NCBI GenBank assembly: GCA_022266195.1 | Contig: WHVY01000001.1 | Coordinates: forward strand, 10,664,001-10,728,000 | Length of the DNA stretch: 64,000 bases | Reading direction: 5' to 3' | Source of the DNA: Tetranychus cinnabarinus | Taxonomy: Eukaryota > Arthropoda > Arachnida > Trombidiformes > Tetranychidae | Shown here: one piece after another, positions 37,001-51,114 of the stretch | How positions within the stretch are numbered: position 1 is the first letter of the stretch | How the letters are laid out: every line of letters starts with the position of its first letter | The notes under the pieces: model-generated | The model's input: only the letters and a program-made list of their open reading frames with translations | The model's database searches: none | What the model was told of the DNA's origin: nothing | Program-made: the position numbers and the translations under genes

Positions 37001-40000
37001 ATTGATTCAATGATTGTTTAAATACAATGAGAAAAAAACACAAACTTTCACTTTTCTTCTGTCAATAACCTTTTAATTGTTTCAATTTTAATTCAGTTAA
37101 ACATTGGAACATTTGCTTTGGAAAAAAGCTTTCAAATGTTGAACAATAATGTTACCTTGATTTTGATTTGTGCACATTAATTGAATTATGAAAACTTTTT
37201 TTTTCTCTTTTTTTCTCAAATCGCTTTTTCCCTCCATTTAATTGTCACTTTTCATTTTCCCTGAGCTTCATGTAAACTTGAAAACTTGAATCATTTGTAA
37301 GTGTTAAAATGTCTTGTTTTATATTGAAAAAATGTTCAATTGTCTGTACAGTTAAAGGAAGCAAAATTTTTACCATTTTTCAACTTTTCATTTCAATTTG
37401 ATTCCAATAATAACAAATTAAATATTGAAAATGGTTCACTATTGTTGATGCATTTGATTGCTTTCTTTGTTATCATGAAAATGTTGTCAAATATTGAGGT
37501 CAAATGAGGTTAACCCATGATTACAATCGAGATTATCTTTGGGTGTGATTCAGGTTATTATTAAGACTAACTGTGAGATGAACAATCAAATAATTTACAT
37601 CGAGATGAACTTTTACAGGATCAACATTTGTGGAAATGGGTTAATTTTCATTGAAAAAAAAGTTGACTTTTCATAAATTTCGTTCAATTGTTTTCATTGC
37701 TTCTTTACTTTCACAATTAATTGTTGAACAATAAAAAACTTAATTACTCCAATTACTAAACACACCTTAAACAACCAATAACCGGAACTTGATATTGAAC
37801 AATTTTCCAGATTAATTTGAAATTAAATGAAATCCATTTGAAGAAGAATGAAAGATTTATTTCAATGATAGATTCACACCTTTAAAGGTTGACTAAAATT
37901 GAAAATTGACAGAAATTATTTGATTGTAAAAAATGAATTTTCATCTAATCTTGGATAACATCAATTACAAGATTATTTATTGAAACAACATTAGGGTCAG
38001 TTTATCAATATTTGATTCTATTTTTAGCTTTTCCAATAATTGTTGACCATTTGAATGACAATTTGTTTGACACAGAATTTGTTTAAACTTGCAAAATCCA
38101 TCTTTTATTATAACAATTATTTGTTCATTTTTGGTTGTTGCTTTAATGAACAATTTGCGATAATTCAGATTGAAAAACGTGAGAAACGGTGAAACAACAA
38201 TTTGTCTGTATTGTTATCATGATATTAATGATAATAAAAGGTAACACCTTACAAACATGATTTCCATTCAGTTAATCATTTTATTTATAAAACTCTATTT
38301 TATGCACTGTTTCCGTTTTTTTTACCTGCACTTGTGCCATCATTTTCAATTCAATTCATTTGGAATCATTTTTTGTATTTTACAACGAATCCTAATAATA
38401 AGATTGAAACCTTTTTTTGTTCACATTTTGTATTATCTAATAGCCTTTAAAACCTTTTCTTGAAGCTGTTATTCATGGTTATTTAGCTGCTTTATTAGGT
38501 TACCATTTTGCTTGAATTCAGAGGTAAACTATTAGCTTGAGTAACGATTCAAATTGTAAAGTGAAATGTTTATTAGCATTAAATCATCTTTAGCTATTGA
38601 AAGTCAATATCTCTTGAATCAATCAACAGTTTAATCAACAAATCCACTTGAATATCGACACCATGAGCTTGGGTTTTATCAGTCAAAGGGTTCGAAGAAA
38701 GTCAAGTGTCGAATGAGTTACTTCTGCATTTTATCATTGGATTCGTACGTGAATCAAACAATTGATTCTGTTCAATCACTTCTTCCAATAATTATCTGGT
38801 AATAACCAAAGAAAGTCAGAAATATGAAAAATGAATATTTCTTTATTGCTTATTATCAAATGGCAACAAAATGAACAGTTTTAATGAAAATGATTTTTGC
38901 TTTTTAATGTTGGTGTTGATAAAATTTTATCTTGAGACTTTTGTTTCATTTTTGTGTTCATTATCAAGTCACTTAATGATGTTGCCTACCCTTCACTTCA
39001 AGCAAAGAGTCTGAAATAATTGGAAAAAGTCTTTTTAATACTTTACAATATTCTTGATATGAAATAGATTACAAGTTCAGAATATACCAAGAATTTTATC
39101 TGCCTTTTTCTGGTCAACCCAATGATGTGCACAAGATGTTGGTTGCAAGACAAATGAAGTTTCTCTTGATAACCTTATGCGCATTAACCAGTCAAATCAA
39201 TCAGTTAAACTTTGACCTATCCAGGTTTTTCCGAATTGAATAAACTTTAACATGAAATGCGTCAATCTGATGACATTTATTCACACAAACTGAACAAATC
39301 TCTTGTCACAATGCAAAATAACCTAATGATGTACTTTAGACGTTAATACAGTCTGATAAGCTTTACTCAACAGCAAACTCTTAAACGATTAATGCTATCT
39401 TTTGTGTGTTTCATGATAAAATCCATAAATTTGGCCTTTTTTCATTCTCTTTATTCTTGCCATAAAAATGAAACTTTAAAAGCTCTTTCATCCCAGCTGA
39501 TTGAGATCTTACCAATAAAGACAATAATTTAGCCAGGAAATGATTACATTATCATTAAATGTTGCATATTGATTGGTTCAACTGTCATCAATAAACGTTA
39601 TAATCATTAAACATTTAAGTTGAACAATACAAACCATTGAATGTAAACTTTATATGCACTTCTTTTGTTCACCATTCATCCAATAATACAATTGATATTA
39701 ATATTTTTTGCCTTAATTTCATTTGTTACCAACAGAAAAAAAGAGTTTAATTACAGTGTCTTATGATTTCTTTGTTCATTCAGTCTCTCAATATTGCAAT
39801 GAATTTATAAGGTTTAAATTGTTAATCAATAAATTGGCATGAAAAGGATAATCACTGTTAATGATATTGCTAATCATCTAAAACTATTAAAAGCAACTCT
39901 GATCGTTAAATGCAAAAACAATGTTAAACTTTGATGAAAATTTGGCCATTTTTTATTCTTCTTCATTAATTATCTCTTAACATTATTTTTTCATCCTCTA

Positions 40001-43000
40001 ATTGTGATTATACTCTTCAAATGATCATGTTATTACCTTGAGTTGATCATTTGTTTTTTCACTAACATTACTTTTCCTTAAATGAGCAAAAAACAACTAA
40101 ACACTTTACCTTGTAATTTGTGTGTTTTACTGATCAGTTGTGGACGTAAAAAATGGTTAACCTTCCCAACCAATACCATAATCACCATTATCGTTTTATT
40201 ATCTTATTAAGGTCGCTAATTGTTGGACTTGGATTAGCCTTATATCATTCATTGGCCTTGTTTTTTCACCATCATCGTGTTAGTAAAGTGTATTGGTATG
40301 AACTTGGAAGTTAATGATTCGCTTAAATTAATGATGAGGTGAAAAAGAGCTCATCAGATGAGAATCAATTTTTTAATAACAAATCTTGGAAACATTTACA
40401 TTATTCAGAAGGATCATTATTATTGTGATGGACATTGAACAAGGCTATATGATGGTACAAGTTGTTAACAATAATAAGTGACAATCGTGATGTTTAGTGT
40501 GTCCATATAACCTTTTTGGAATATTGAAAAATTATTATTACCTTGAATCCCTGGTCAATTTTTTTCTCCATTAATGCATTGAGTTTCAATGTTGATGCTC
40601 TTGCATATTGTTTGAAACACAATTGAAGTCATTTGCCCTGAGTCAGTAAAGGTTGAGTTACTTAGACAATGTATTGACTGTGTAGGTTGGTTCAGGTAAA
40701 GATATCAACTGACAAGGCTTTTTGTTACTTGACTGATAGACCTTTTGGGTTGTTTGTAAACGTATTTTACCATTGCTTTGCATTAATATTGTGACAAGAG
40801 CATTGAAAACTAAAACAATTGTATTAAATTGTTGTAAATTATTACTGATTGTTTAACTTCGACTTAAATTGATTTCAATAAACATTTCTTTTTACTCGGA
40901 AATTCATTAAAGAAATGAGAAATCTTTACAAGATGAAAATATCTTCAATCACTTAAAAATACAAAATCATTTTATTTGGTGAAAATAGACTTTTATGAAT
41001 GCAGATCTTTTCACACAAAATGAAACATTTTCAGCTGAAGCAAATAAATGTTTTTTTTTGTAAATTAGATGAAAAAATCAGTCGAATTGAAGAGTTTTTG
41101 CTTTTTATCAGGCAATGAAGTCCAATAGAAGCTAACATTTCAAAGCCAGGTTTGATCAAGGGTTTGTCATAAAGTGATTAACCTGAAAACAATACAAAAT
41201 TACAAGGTTTGCCTGGATCACATCGCCTTAATCATATTGATATTGATGCATATTTATGAACTCAATTGTCAATTGTGACTTAATTCACTAATGATTGATT
41301 CTTATAAACATTACACTCAATGTTCCAGCTGTATGACTGTACAAAAGTGACTGGGAAAATCTATTGCTTTGGTAATACATTGATTTACAAGTTGACCATT
41401 TAAATGGTTCAACTAAATTATACCTTACAAACCGTTGGTCAACTAATTTGAATAATTATGTAGACTAGAAAGAAGCCAATTTGACAACAATGGCTACAGA
41501 ATTTACTTTTAAATGAACAACTTTTTCTTTTTCTTCTTTATTAATATTCACTGATTTTGTTGACCATTTCGTATTGTTGATTATGATAATTACAATTTTT
41601 GTTTTCCCTTTTTTTCACGTTAATCAATTATCCAAGATGATTATCTATTGAGGACAAATGAAAAACATTCAATTGATCACTCTCGTTTTATCCTGCTTTA
41701 ATAAATAATAATTATTTTATACACAATTTGCGTGATGATAATTTTTCATCTTCGTAACAACATCATTTTTCCTCTTATCCTTTACTTACCCATTCCTGGC
41801 TTCTTCCTCAATCACCAACAATCATCCTCAATAATCTTGATAATCATTTTCATAACCATCAGCCAGAAGCGGTAGCAACATCAATTTTTATCCTCTATTA
41901 TGTATACATTTGCCCTTACTTGACCACCGACTTGGCCAGCTACTTTTACGGCAAACCCAAAATCATGATCAATAATCATGTTCACTTAAACATTGTCCTG
42001 CTAATTGTTTACCTCAACAATACATTTAATAGTTAATCATTGAAGATGCATTTTAACTGGTTCCAAGCAAATAATTGTTTACTTCATTCGGACAATTTCA
42101 CTGAAAAGACGTTTGTTAACTCAATAATTGTATCTGTCTAGTGATTGATGTCTTATTATCTTTATTTAATTGCTTGTCAACTGATTTCAATTTTTCAGGT
42201 AAAAACTCGTCTTCATATTCATTTTTATCATTTTTCTCTTTCTTCTTTATCTTCTTTACTGATGACAGCTTCTTGACAGGCTTTTGTAGCCATCATACAA
42301 ATGTAGATTTAACAACTTGCCCTAGATTAGCCTTTTATTTCATGAACTTGCCCTTTATTGTTATGTTTTACTTATCCTTTTGCTTGTGTTTCTTTAATTG
42401 TATTTCATTACAATTATGTTAGATCAATTGGTTTAATGTCAATTTAATCAGGTTGAATTAACTCTAATGTTAATCTGTATTTATGTTTCTACCCAAATTG
42501 ATAAGCTTAATAAATTGCGTTGAGTAAAGATGGATTTATGGTGCTTTGTTTTCCTACTACTTGTGGTTACTTCATCTTTAATATTTTCATGAACTATTTT
42601 TGTGATTTACTCTGCTTTATCTTCATCTTTTTTTTGTTTATCACTCATCTTTATCCAGTACTCTCTGTGTGACTTCACTACAGGTTACCTTATTTGTTCA
42701 AGTTGTAAAATGCTCCTTGTTTTCTTTGTGTGTTTCATTTCTTGCTTACTTCTTTTCCGTATTTGCCTTACTGTTAGATATTGATGCATCATCATCATTT
42801 GTTTGAGTTGAAACACCATTCATTTTAAAATCTAGTTATTGTAAAAATTATTTAATACCATTTCAAAAGTTGTACAATTTCAATGCTATCATTACGATTA
42901 TTTAAGTTACTATTCTGGCTATAACGGTGTGACTGAAATAACTCAAACTCCAGTGTGTATGCTCTTTAGACAGTTTTATGACTTCTTTCAAGATATAATT

Positions 43001-45525
43001 CTAAATGGCAGCACTCTTATTGGAAGCCACAATTGCTATCAATTAAAAATAAATTAGTACCAATCCAATTTCAAACTGAAATTAGATTGCTGATGGGTGC
43101 AGAGTGATGAAAATAGTCTTGCGAGTTGAAATTTTTGCGGTCTTCTGTGGTCAAGTCCTTGAGTAACTACTTGATTCCATGAAAAAATAGTTGATAAATA
43201 GTAAAGTGAATGAAGAGTGGCTTGTATTTTAAATTGAAGTTAAACAATTGGCTTCACTTTTTCTATTGACCATCCAACGGTTTGCATCTAATAATTGCAT
43301 CTTTCCTTCATGTCCAATGAAAAAAACAACAATTTTGTTGAAATTGGCCAACATTGGTAAACTTTTTTGGTTTCCAGAAATGCTTTTCTAATATCATTTG
43401 TTGGATCCAAGCTAGCTTCAAACCGTGACCCAAAATTTGGCTTTTAACGCTAAAAAAGACATAAAAAGAATAAAATGATTTAGATTCATAGAGAGTCCAA
43501 CTAAAGTGGCAGAAAATACCAAGAGCTGATGAGAAAGAATAAGTAAAATAGAGGAAGAAAACTATTGCATGAGCAAAAAATTTGAAAAATAAAGATGTAA
43601 TTTAAGTTGAAATGGTGAACATGGAAAATGTTGACTTGAAGCAACAGTGGAAAGTAAATGATCACATTTCAACAGTTCAACAGAAACGGTAATAATCCAA
43701 GAAAATCCTCATGATAAACTGGTTGCTTTTAGGCAACAAACTAAGGACAATTTTAATTCCTTTGAAATCCTTCTAAATCAATCGATTGTGCATCTTTATC
43801 TCACTGAGAAATGTCTATGAGCAGGTTAAACATGATCCATATCAAACAAAACGTTCTGTGGGTAAATGAGACAAAAAAGAAGTCAATAGTTAACTAATTT
43901 GAAAGTAAACACAAATAACGTAAGGCCAACCCTGTAAAAATACAAACATAATTTTAAGGTAAACCTCTTTCGTCTTTCACTCTCTTTATCTCTGTCTCTT
44001 TACCTAGCTCGTTTGTCTATCGATAAACTGCCCTAGGCTGTTCTCATGACTTAAAATTCCAGGGCCTTAAAAGTCTCCTAAGGTCTTTTTGTTTGTTTCT
44101 TTTCTTTCCAGTTTTCCCTCCAATAACCAAAGAAAGATCTAGCTGTAGTTACTGGATCGTCTGACTCTCTATACATAAATATCTCTTTCTTTTCTCTCTC
44201 TCTCTTTTTATTCCACTTTTTAGACCTTTTGCCTATTTTTTTTAAACCAAAGACCTTATTTTTCTTTCTCACTCTCTGTCTCACTATTTTGCCTCTTGAA
44301 CGTTGGAATGTCTTTCTTGTAAGAAAACCACTATTGATTGACCTTAGCTCAGGGTTGGGTTAACGTTGTAAGATTAGGTCTGCTATTACTTGCAAGTTAA
44401 CTGCCAATGGTACAACTTGAACTTTCTTTTTCCTTTGGTAATTTCGCTTTCTTTGTTTTTTAACTTGTGCTTTTAATCGTTTTGTTGCCACTGGATTATA
44501 ACGTTGCATCTGTGTCTTTCATGCTTGATATTAGTCTTTGAATCATCTTTTTGCTAGTGTTTCAAGTTGATCTCTTAAGTCTGCCAAAATTGATCGGCAT
44601 TATCCTCCTTCACATTACATCAGCTATCGCCATCACTGCCACCATCAACGTTAACATCAAAATTTGTTTATAAATTTGATTTTTAAAGGAACAGCTACTT
44701 CCGTATGTGTTTACTTTCATAAACAAAAAAAACTCTTCAGTTATGTACGTATAACAAAGTAAGCAAAACGGAGGGAAAATGGGAATAATAAGCCCGACGA
44801 GGAAATAAGGCAACAGAAATACGTACTTTTTTGTGATAGTTGAAATAAAATGGAAATGTCAACCTTAACAATGATGCTTTGCGTGACATAAACAAAGTTA
44901 AATCAGCGAGTTAATCATAGTGACTTTTGATTTACCAACCACAACCATCAGTCTTACCAGTAAAATGCTCTAAACTGGGTGATGTTCAAACCAAATTCAG
45001 GTTTTCTTTGCTAGTTTATTGGCACAACTTGACTTACCCAGCAACATTTTGAGTCTTTAGAATAGATGTCTTTTCATTTGTCACAAATATGATAAGAAGA
45101 GAGAGAAGGAGAAAAAAACTCAGGTCACTAAAAGCGTTGTAACAATACCTTAACAATCTTCTGATGTTACATCATCTTACACTTGTTGTTGCACTGCAGC
45201 ACCATCAGTGAAAGTTGTTGTTTACTAATGAAGAGCGCATTTTAAGTTGAAAATTTCATTTTGTAACAATTCACTTTCACTAATATACTGCTTACAGGCA
45301 AGATAAAAAAATTTACTAATATCATAATTGATGTTTGATGGTAGCAAATAACCGTCAATCCTGTCAACTTGTTTGCTACTTCTATCAAACTTTGATTATC
45401 CTTGACTTTAAATTATTGTTGACGTTATTTCCATCATTTTTTATCAGTCTACACTTGACATGGGTTAATCAGATTTGACAATTGTATCTATTTTTATTAA
45501 TTTTGATTTTATTCCTTTTCTACAG
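34073..45525. other. Gene-poor AT-rich stretch
   Basis: About 11.5 kb with no open frame over 100 codons that resembles a protein, no recognised repeat family and no RNA gene seen. Small frames at 42141-42422 and 44078-44284 are low-complexity. It probably contains the upstream region, and perhaps non-coding 5' exons, of the plus-strand gene that follows. Confidence 0.5.
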
Positions 45526-45858
45526 AAATAATAATTGGTTCAACCTTAGCTGGCTTTGTATTTTTCTGGAAATCGTAACTAGCCAACAACCAAAAGCATC
45601 ATACGCTACAAAAATGATTATTATCCATTGAAACGGCTATTACCGGAAATTTTCAATCAGGGCAACTTAACCCGTTAAGACTGTTGCCAACACTTGATTC
45701 ATTGCTGTTGATTTATCACTTTCTGTGTGGATATCTTTTTCTTGCTGCTGAGCTCAATAAAATCCTCAAATTATTGGAGAAATTGAAATTTTGCCAAACA
45801 AATCCAGCTTATCCCAGACCAGTGTATATATCTCTTGTACTGTGGATACCTTAAAAAG
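45526..45858 (+). other. Probable 5' UTR segment of the ENTREP-like gene
   Basis: A strong acceptor (TTTTATTCCTTTTCTACAG, ending at 45525) lies 333 bases before the first usable ATG. An in-frame stop at 45784-45786 means the segment is non-coding in that frame. This suggests an upstream non-coding exon not identified here. Confidence 0.35.
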
Positions 45859-46044
45859 ATGAATGTTAATCAACTAACCTGGAAAGATGCCTTTAGCCAC
45901 AAATATGTGATACTCTGTTTAATTTGTGGAAGTTTATTACTTCTTCTTGGTCTCGCTTTCATCGTAATCTATCTCATTTTATCAAGTTACACTTCATCAC
46001 TTCATTATTTTGAAACCATACCAACATATATACCTGCAATCACG
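45859..46044 (+). CDS. ENTREP: ENTREP-like coding exon 1
   Basis: 62 codons from ATG to the donor CACG|GTAATA (phase 0). It carries the short cytosolic N-terminus, TM1 and the start of TM2. Confidence 0.7.
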
Positions 46045-49000
46045 GTAATAATATAATCTTTAATTGTGTCCCTGTGAAAAAACTGTTAAAAATCCTCAAC
46101 ATCATTTATCCCATTATTGTGACAACAATCACATATGATTGCGGTTATTGTCTTTCAAAATTTACCAACAAAGGAGTTTATAACAAGTGATCTTCAATGT
46201 TGTCAATTGTCTCATTATCCATTTTTGCCACTTTAATTTACTAATCAATAACTTCTTAATTAGATTTCTTTAATTATACCAATCATGTCAGATTCACAAA
46301 CAGATACAAGATACACTTATAAATCTTTCTTAACAACTTGAAACTCTACCCTCAAGTTTGTTGCTTGTTAAAATGATGATAAACTATTAATACAAATTGT
46401 TATTACTTTCATTTTGAAACCAATTCCCAAGCCTTGCACCAATCAACAGGCTAGTTTACACAATTAGATGACAGAAACAATAAGCGACAATTAACTTAAA
46501 TCACTGACATTACTTTCCTCACTGTTGTAGTTCAGTACCAAGTGATGTTGAAGCAGTTTGTTTCAGCTTGTTAACAGACTAAATGAAATTCCTTCTGAAT
46601 CCTGAGTGAATGTGACAATCATCCAGATTAATTAGGGTAACACCTGAATTGATTAAAATTATTTTAATACAATGCTAATTTAATAATTGTAATGCTAATC
46701 AATGTTAAACGGGTAAAAGTGAAAAGCTGTGAGAAAGCAAAAAGTGAAAGGTAAATGCATTTCTACTGTTTAACCATACAACCAAGTATTCACCTCATCG
46801 TTACCTGATTTTTAATTTACACAAAAAAAGATAAATGATGTTGAAAGATTTATCTACCTAATATCAATTAACTTTGCCACAAAAATGTTAACCTTACATT
46901 ACTATTAATTTCAATCTTTTTTTTCTGTTTACAATTTTTCAACACTTACTCTACCCGTCTTTATCATTCCTATCATCACTTGGTTTTTGCATTGGACTCA
47001 CCTAACACCATTCTTTCAATGCTCATTATGAAAATGAACACCACAAACATCATTACCATCTTCAACATTATTCTGGTTTCATCCTCATTAACAGCTCATT
47101 GTAAATGGCATAATTGTTTGTATCTTAGCCAAACGTCATCTGAGATACTTTTATTTGGTAAATATTCAATCTTAATTTATAATACAAAAAAGAGTCAATC
47201 TTGATTGTATACAAAAAAACACATTAAATATTCAATATTTACATCTCAACAATAATTAACTTTGTCACAATCTGACTTGTTAATGATTGATTGTTTTGCT
47301 TTGACCATTAGCACAGCTGACTGATCAAGAGATAGAAACATATTTTTCCTCTAATTTTTGTTAATCAACACTTAACTAGTCGACATATTTTATTGTCATC
47401 TTGACTTGGTTAGAGAAACAATTTCCATCTAATTGGTTGGACTTTTGTTGTTGTCCAGCTTGTTAATAACATTCAACTCCAAACATCAAATTAAATAATC
47501 TTCTCCGTAAAGGTTAACACAATCAGCTTGATATCAAACATACTCATGATAGCATTAATAGATTCATACATTTAATTATCTTGTATTGTTACTGTTAACC
47601 CTTATTATGCACTACTCTTCTCTAAGCAACATAACAACGCTGTACGAACTATTAACTAATTATGTGACCCGAATAATTTTCTTTTTCTTCCTTATTAGAT
47701 CAAAATTTCAGGAGCCTTTTGCCTGATTTGTGCGCTTATTTGCGTTGTCACAACTGTAACGACAACTGTAATCCATTTGAATAGATTACAAAACCTCCAA
47801 GGATGTGAATACACAGCATCATCAAGTACCTGTATATGCATGACAGGTTCAGCAATAACAGGTTCAAATGATCCTTCGGTTCAAGGTTAGTTTATCATTT
47901 CAATAATCAATTCAATGTGATTGTTTCTTGTTATCCTTTCACTCCCAATGGCTTTAGTTATTTTTAATTATCAATATTGTCCGCTGGTGTTTTTTTGCTT
48001 TTTTTGTATTCCTTATCCTGAGCTTTATTGTTTGCTTGTTATTCATGGTTCATTGAAGATTCTGTTTTGATGGTTGATTTATCCAAATATCGCCAAACAA
48101 AAAGTTTCTTCCAAAAAAATATACTTTCATTGTAATCATTCTAATTTTATCTCCACTTTTCTTTGTCTTTCTCTCTTTTTTTGTCATCCATTTATCCTTG
48201 GCCTTTATCAAAACCAATAGTTACTGGACATTCAAGTCATTACGCTTTTCAAAATATACCAAACTGTGATGTGGTACATGGCAGTCTCAATACATGTCTT
48301 AGAGCACTTTTTGGTGTCTCAGTTTTTGGAATTTTAATCTCCATTTTCACTTCCATGCTAGTCTACCAATTGATGAGCCATGAAAAGAAGAGAAAATATC
48401 TTGAACAATTGGAATCACGACGAAGATTTCATCAGCATGCATTCTCTAGACGAGGCCATGATCCGCTTGGTCCACCATTTCCTTTACTCTCCTATCCACC
48501 ACCACATGCACTTGCTGCTCAAGGATGTTCAGCCTTTATGGATGATATTTTTTACCCAACCAGTGGATCAAACGGTAACGTACCTGGACGAGGAGGCTGG
48601 ATGTGGCCAGCACCGCCACCTCCTCCTTGGGATCTTATTGATTACCGAAGCTATTGTACTCCTACATATGATGGAACAACTGGTCCGTGTCCGACAAGTT
48701 CTCCAAGCGATCCCAATGGTACTATTTCTGGTGATACAGTAGTAAATAGTCCTTCAGGCCTTTTACCTGAAGGAACAGGAGCTCGTGTTGCTGAAGACTC
48801 TGTACGCAACGAAAGTGAATCTCGAACATTGGCCAGTTTTCTGTTTAGTTGGCTGTTTAACCGAGAACAAAGGGAAAACAGACGACAACGCACTTCAAGA
48901 CGTCTCATCTCTCGAGAACAAGGACGTGGTCGCACCATCAATTCAACAGAATGTCCAGAAGTAATGGTGACTGAAAATCGTTTTAATCACAGATCACCAA

Positions 49001-51114
49001 ATCGCTATGGACTTTTACCTCCTCCACATTCACCTCCTCCACCACCACCTCCTTTAACACCGACATTACCTCCTCCTCACCATCCTTTGCTTCCTGTTGG
49101 ACATTTTTCACCTCTACTTGTACCACTTCATCCTTCTTATCGTTCTGCAATTAGAAACCGATCATTGGCTCGGTTAAATACTCGAAGAACGCGATCAAAC
49201 GACGCCATATTCCATCATTTACATAGTATGGCTTATGCACACCCTCCACCACCACCCTTTTACAATGGACCGCCGCTTTTAAATTCACCTCAGTCACTGT
49301 TTGCGGCTTGGGGACCGCCACCACCATACTCGCAACCTTCGTCATTGGAAAACATAGCATCTGGTCATAACAATGATTCAAATGGTGTTAACGGCAATTC
49401 TGGTGCTTCTCAAGGTAATACCAATACTAATAATTTAAGTCATGATGTTAATAATAGTAATCACCATCATCGCAACAACAATAATAATAATAACAATAAT
49501 GGAATGAATCGAAGACATAATCAAATTAATTCAGCTTCGAATGGTTTGGTTGACTCTGATGGATATGATAATTCTTCATCAAAATTATCAACTCCAATTT
49601 CTGAACGACGAATGTTGTGTAATGCTTTCTCATCTGATGGAATTACTTTAACTATTGGTGGACCAGTGGTTACAACTCCATCAAAAAGTTCTTGCATTGT
49701 TGAGGTTCATGTTCAAGATGATCCAGTTCATCATGATGTAACCTCTACACTCAACTCTGAATCAATAGCCTTTAACAGTTTACACAACAAAAAGAAAGAC
49801 GAGTTAACTTATCACCACAACTCGTACAAATCGTTATCCAATGTTCCAATCAACTTGTCCAGTAAACAATTTTCAGTCCACCATGACATGACCAAAGCAA
49901 TAGATAGCATTATCTATGAGCAAAATGAATCAAATGAAGATAGTAATTTTGAATGTATAATTAATGAAAACTATCTTGATAAGGATGATGCAGTGTTAAC
50001 CAATGTTTCTCGAAAACCTTCAGTAATCTACAATACAAGAACTTCAATAGATTCAGATTGTTCAAAATCTGAAAATGAATCTAATATAAATGTGCATCCA
50101 AACACCATTGTGATACCAACCGTTCCATCAACAATCATAGTTGGTTCATCTACATCAACCTTTGGTTATTCCTCGTCAACTTCAAGTGATGGTACACATA
50201 ATTTTTCTTCACCAACATCACAGTCCGTCAATCAATTGATGAATGTTAACTCTGTTGAAAATTTTGACCCAGGTCACAAGTGTGGTGAATATAAAAACTG
50301 TGACCTTATTGTGAACCAATCAAATTCATCTTCCGTTAGCGTGGGTTTTGATGAAGTTCATAGAGCAATTTTCAATACAAGGTCAAACTCAATAAAATCT
50401 GATTGTATGGCTACCATTAATGGTAATTTATCCAACCAAGCAAGCTCTAGTAACGGTAATCAGTCAAATTCATCTACTTCATCGACGACAACAACGACTG
50501 CAACCAATCCCTTGTCAACTTTGAACAGTAACACAAAAGAAGCCAATTGTCCAGAAACGGGTAGTCATCAGGGTAAAGTAATTGGTTCTAATGAGACAGG
50601 AAAACGGCAGGAGATGAAGTACATGCAAACACAATCAATGCCCAATTTAAGTTATGTTGCTGCTGTTTCAATCGCTGCCAGTCCATCACACCAAACATCA
50701 AGTGCAACTTCATCATGTCAAGTTACTCCTCAGCATGAATCAAAAGACGGTAAACAATATCCATCCTCTGGAAATACTTCAACATCTCAGGACATTGCTG
50801 ATTTGGAATTAGAGTTGGATGAGGAACCCTTGTGTTATTTGCCCGATTTACCATACGATGGATCCCATAGAGCAATTAAACCAAATAGTTTAAGTGAACT
50901 ATCAAATACTCCACAATATCTAGACATAAATGTAACAAAAATTAAGCCTCCAACACCGTTTGCCAACTGCCCTTCGGAACCAACATCCGAGTCTTCTTCT
51001 AGTACAATTAGTAACAATACATCTAAATCCGATGAGATCAAAAATCATCTCAAACCACAATCAACTGGAGTTGGAGAAAATATGATTGTTACCATTCGAA
51101 GTATTCAAGTTTGA
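45859..51114 (+). CDS. ENTREP: ENTREP/FAM189-like four-span membrane protein with long tail (exons join 45859-46044, 47095-47157, 47699-47885, 48221-51114)
   Basis: The four exons join in phases 0, 0, 1 into 1109 residues. Seen: TM1 about 16-41 (YVILCLICGSLLLLLGLAF), TM2 about 55-74, a basic KRHLRY, TM3 about 84-107, a loop with Cys119, 128, 130, 161 and 171 (GCEYTASSSTCIC, then NCDVVHGSLNTCL), TM4 about 172-196, then a cytosolic tail of about 900 residues. The tail has proline runs, a PPPPY WW-binding motif near 512, WDLIDYRSYC near 285, an Asn run near 565, and Ser/Thr-rich sequence. Known: ENTREP proteins have this plan of four spans, a Cys-rich loop, then a PPxY-bearing tail that recruits ITCH and epsin at endosomes. 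The match rests on topology, the exon pattern and short motifs, not on high identity; TMEM255 is the main alternative. AATAAA follows the stop by about 145 bases. Confidence 0.68.
46045..47094 (+). other. ENTREP-like intron 1
   Basis: 1.05-kb GT-AG intron, AT-rich, no other feature seen. The open frame from 46980 that crosses into the next exon is in a different frame and is not coding. Confidence 0.6.
47095..47157 (+). CDS. ENTREP: ENTREP-like coding exon 2 (63-nt microexon)
   Basis: 63 nt between CATTAACAG and the donor TTTG|GTAAAT, phase 0 on both sides. It encodes LIVNGIIVCILAKRHLRY plus three residues: the end of TM2 and the basic turn before TM3. Without it the second span would be incomplete, which is why I include it. 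Confidence 0.7.
47158..47698 (+). other. ENTREP-like intron 2
   Basis: 541-bp intron, AT-rich, ending in TTTCTTTTTCTTCCTTATTAG. Nothing else seen. Confidence 0.6.
47699..47885 (+). CDS. ENTREP: ENTREP-like coding exon 3
   Basis: 187 nt, starting in phase 0 and ending in phase 1 at CAAG|GTTAGT. It holds TM3 (ISGAFCLICALICVVTTV) and the Cys-rich loop start GCEYTASSSTCIC. Confidence 0.75.
47886..48220 (+). other. ENTREP-like intron 3
   Basis: 335-bp intron with a T-rich 3' part ending AAAACCAATAG. The frame is open across the last 60 bases of the intron, so the acceptor was chosen by phase. Confidence 0.6.
48221..51114 (+). CDS. ENTREP: ENTREP-like coding exon 4 (TM4 and long tail)
   Basis: 2894-nt terminal exon. 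It starts by completing a Val codon, then encodes NCDVVHGSLNTCL, TM4 and the whole tail to the stop at 51112-51114. Its C-terminus ends MIVTIRSIQV. A conserved-looking stretch QTQSMPNLSYVAAVS lies at about 50630-50675 within otherwise low-complexity sequence. Confidence 0.85.
49470..49500 (+). repeat. AAC/AAT trinucleotide run coding poly-Asn
   Basis: In-frame trinucleotide run giving nine or more consecutive Asn in the tail of the ENTREP-like protein, preceded by HHHR. Likely length-variable. Confidence 0.75.

Noticed and set aside
42141..42422. 93-codon hydrophobic frame
   Set aside because: Phe/Ser/Leu-rich from T-rich DNA; would mimic membrane spans but shows no family signature.
44078..44284. 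68-codon very basic frame on the minus strand
   Set aside because: Translation of a pyrimidine-rich (plus strand) low-complexity tract, giving Lys/Arg/Glu runs.
46980..47204. 74-codon frame overlapping the ENTREP-like microexon
   Set aside because: Different frame from the exon that joins in phase to both neighbours; hydrophobicity is coincidental.
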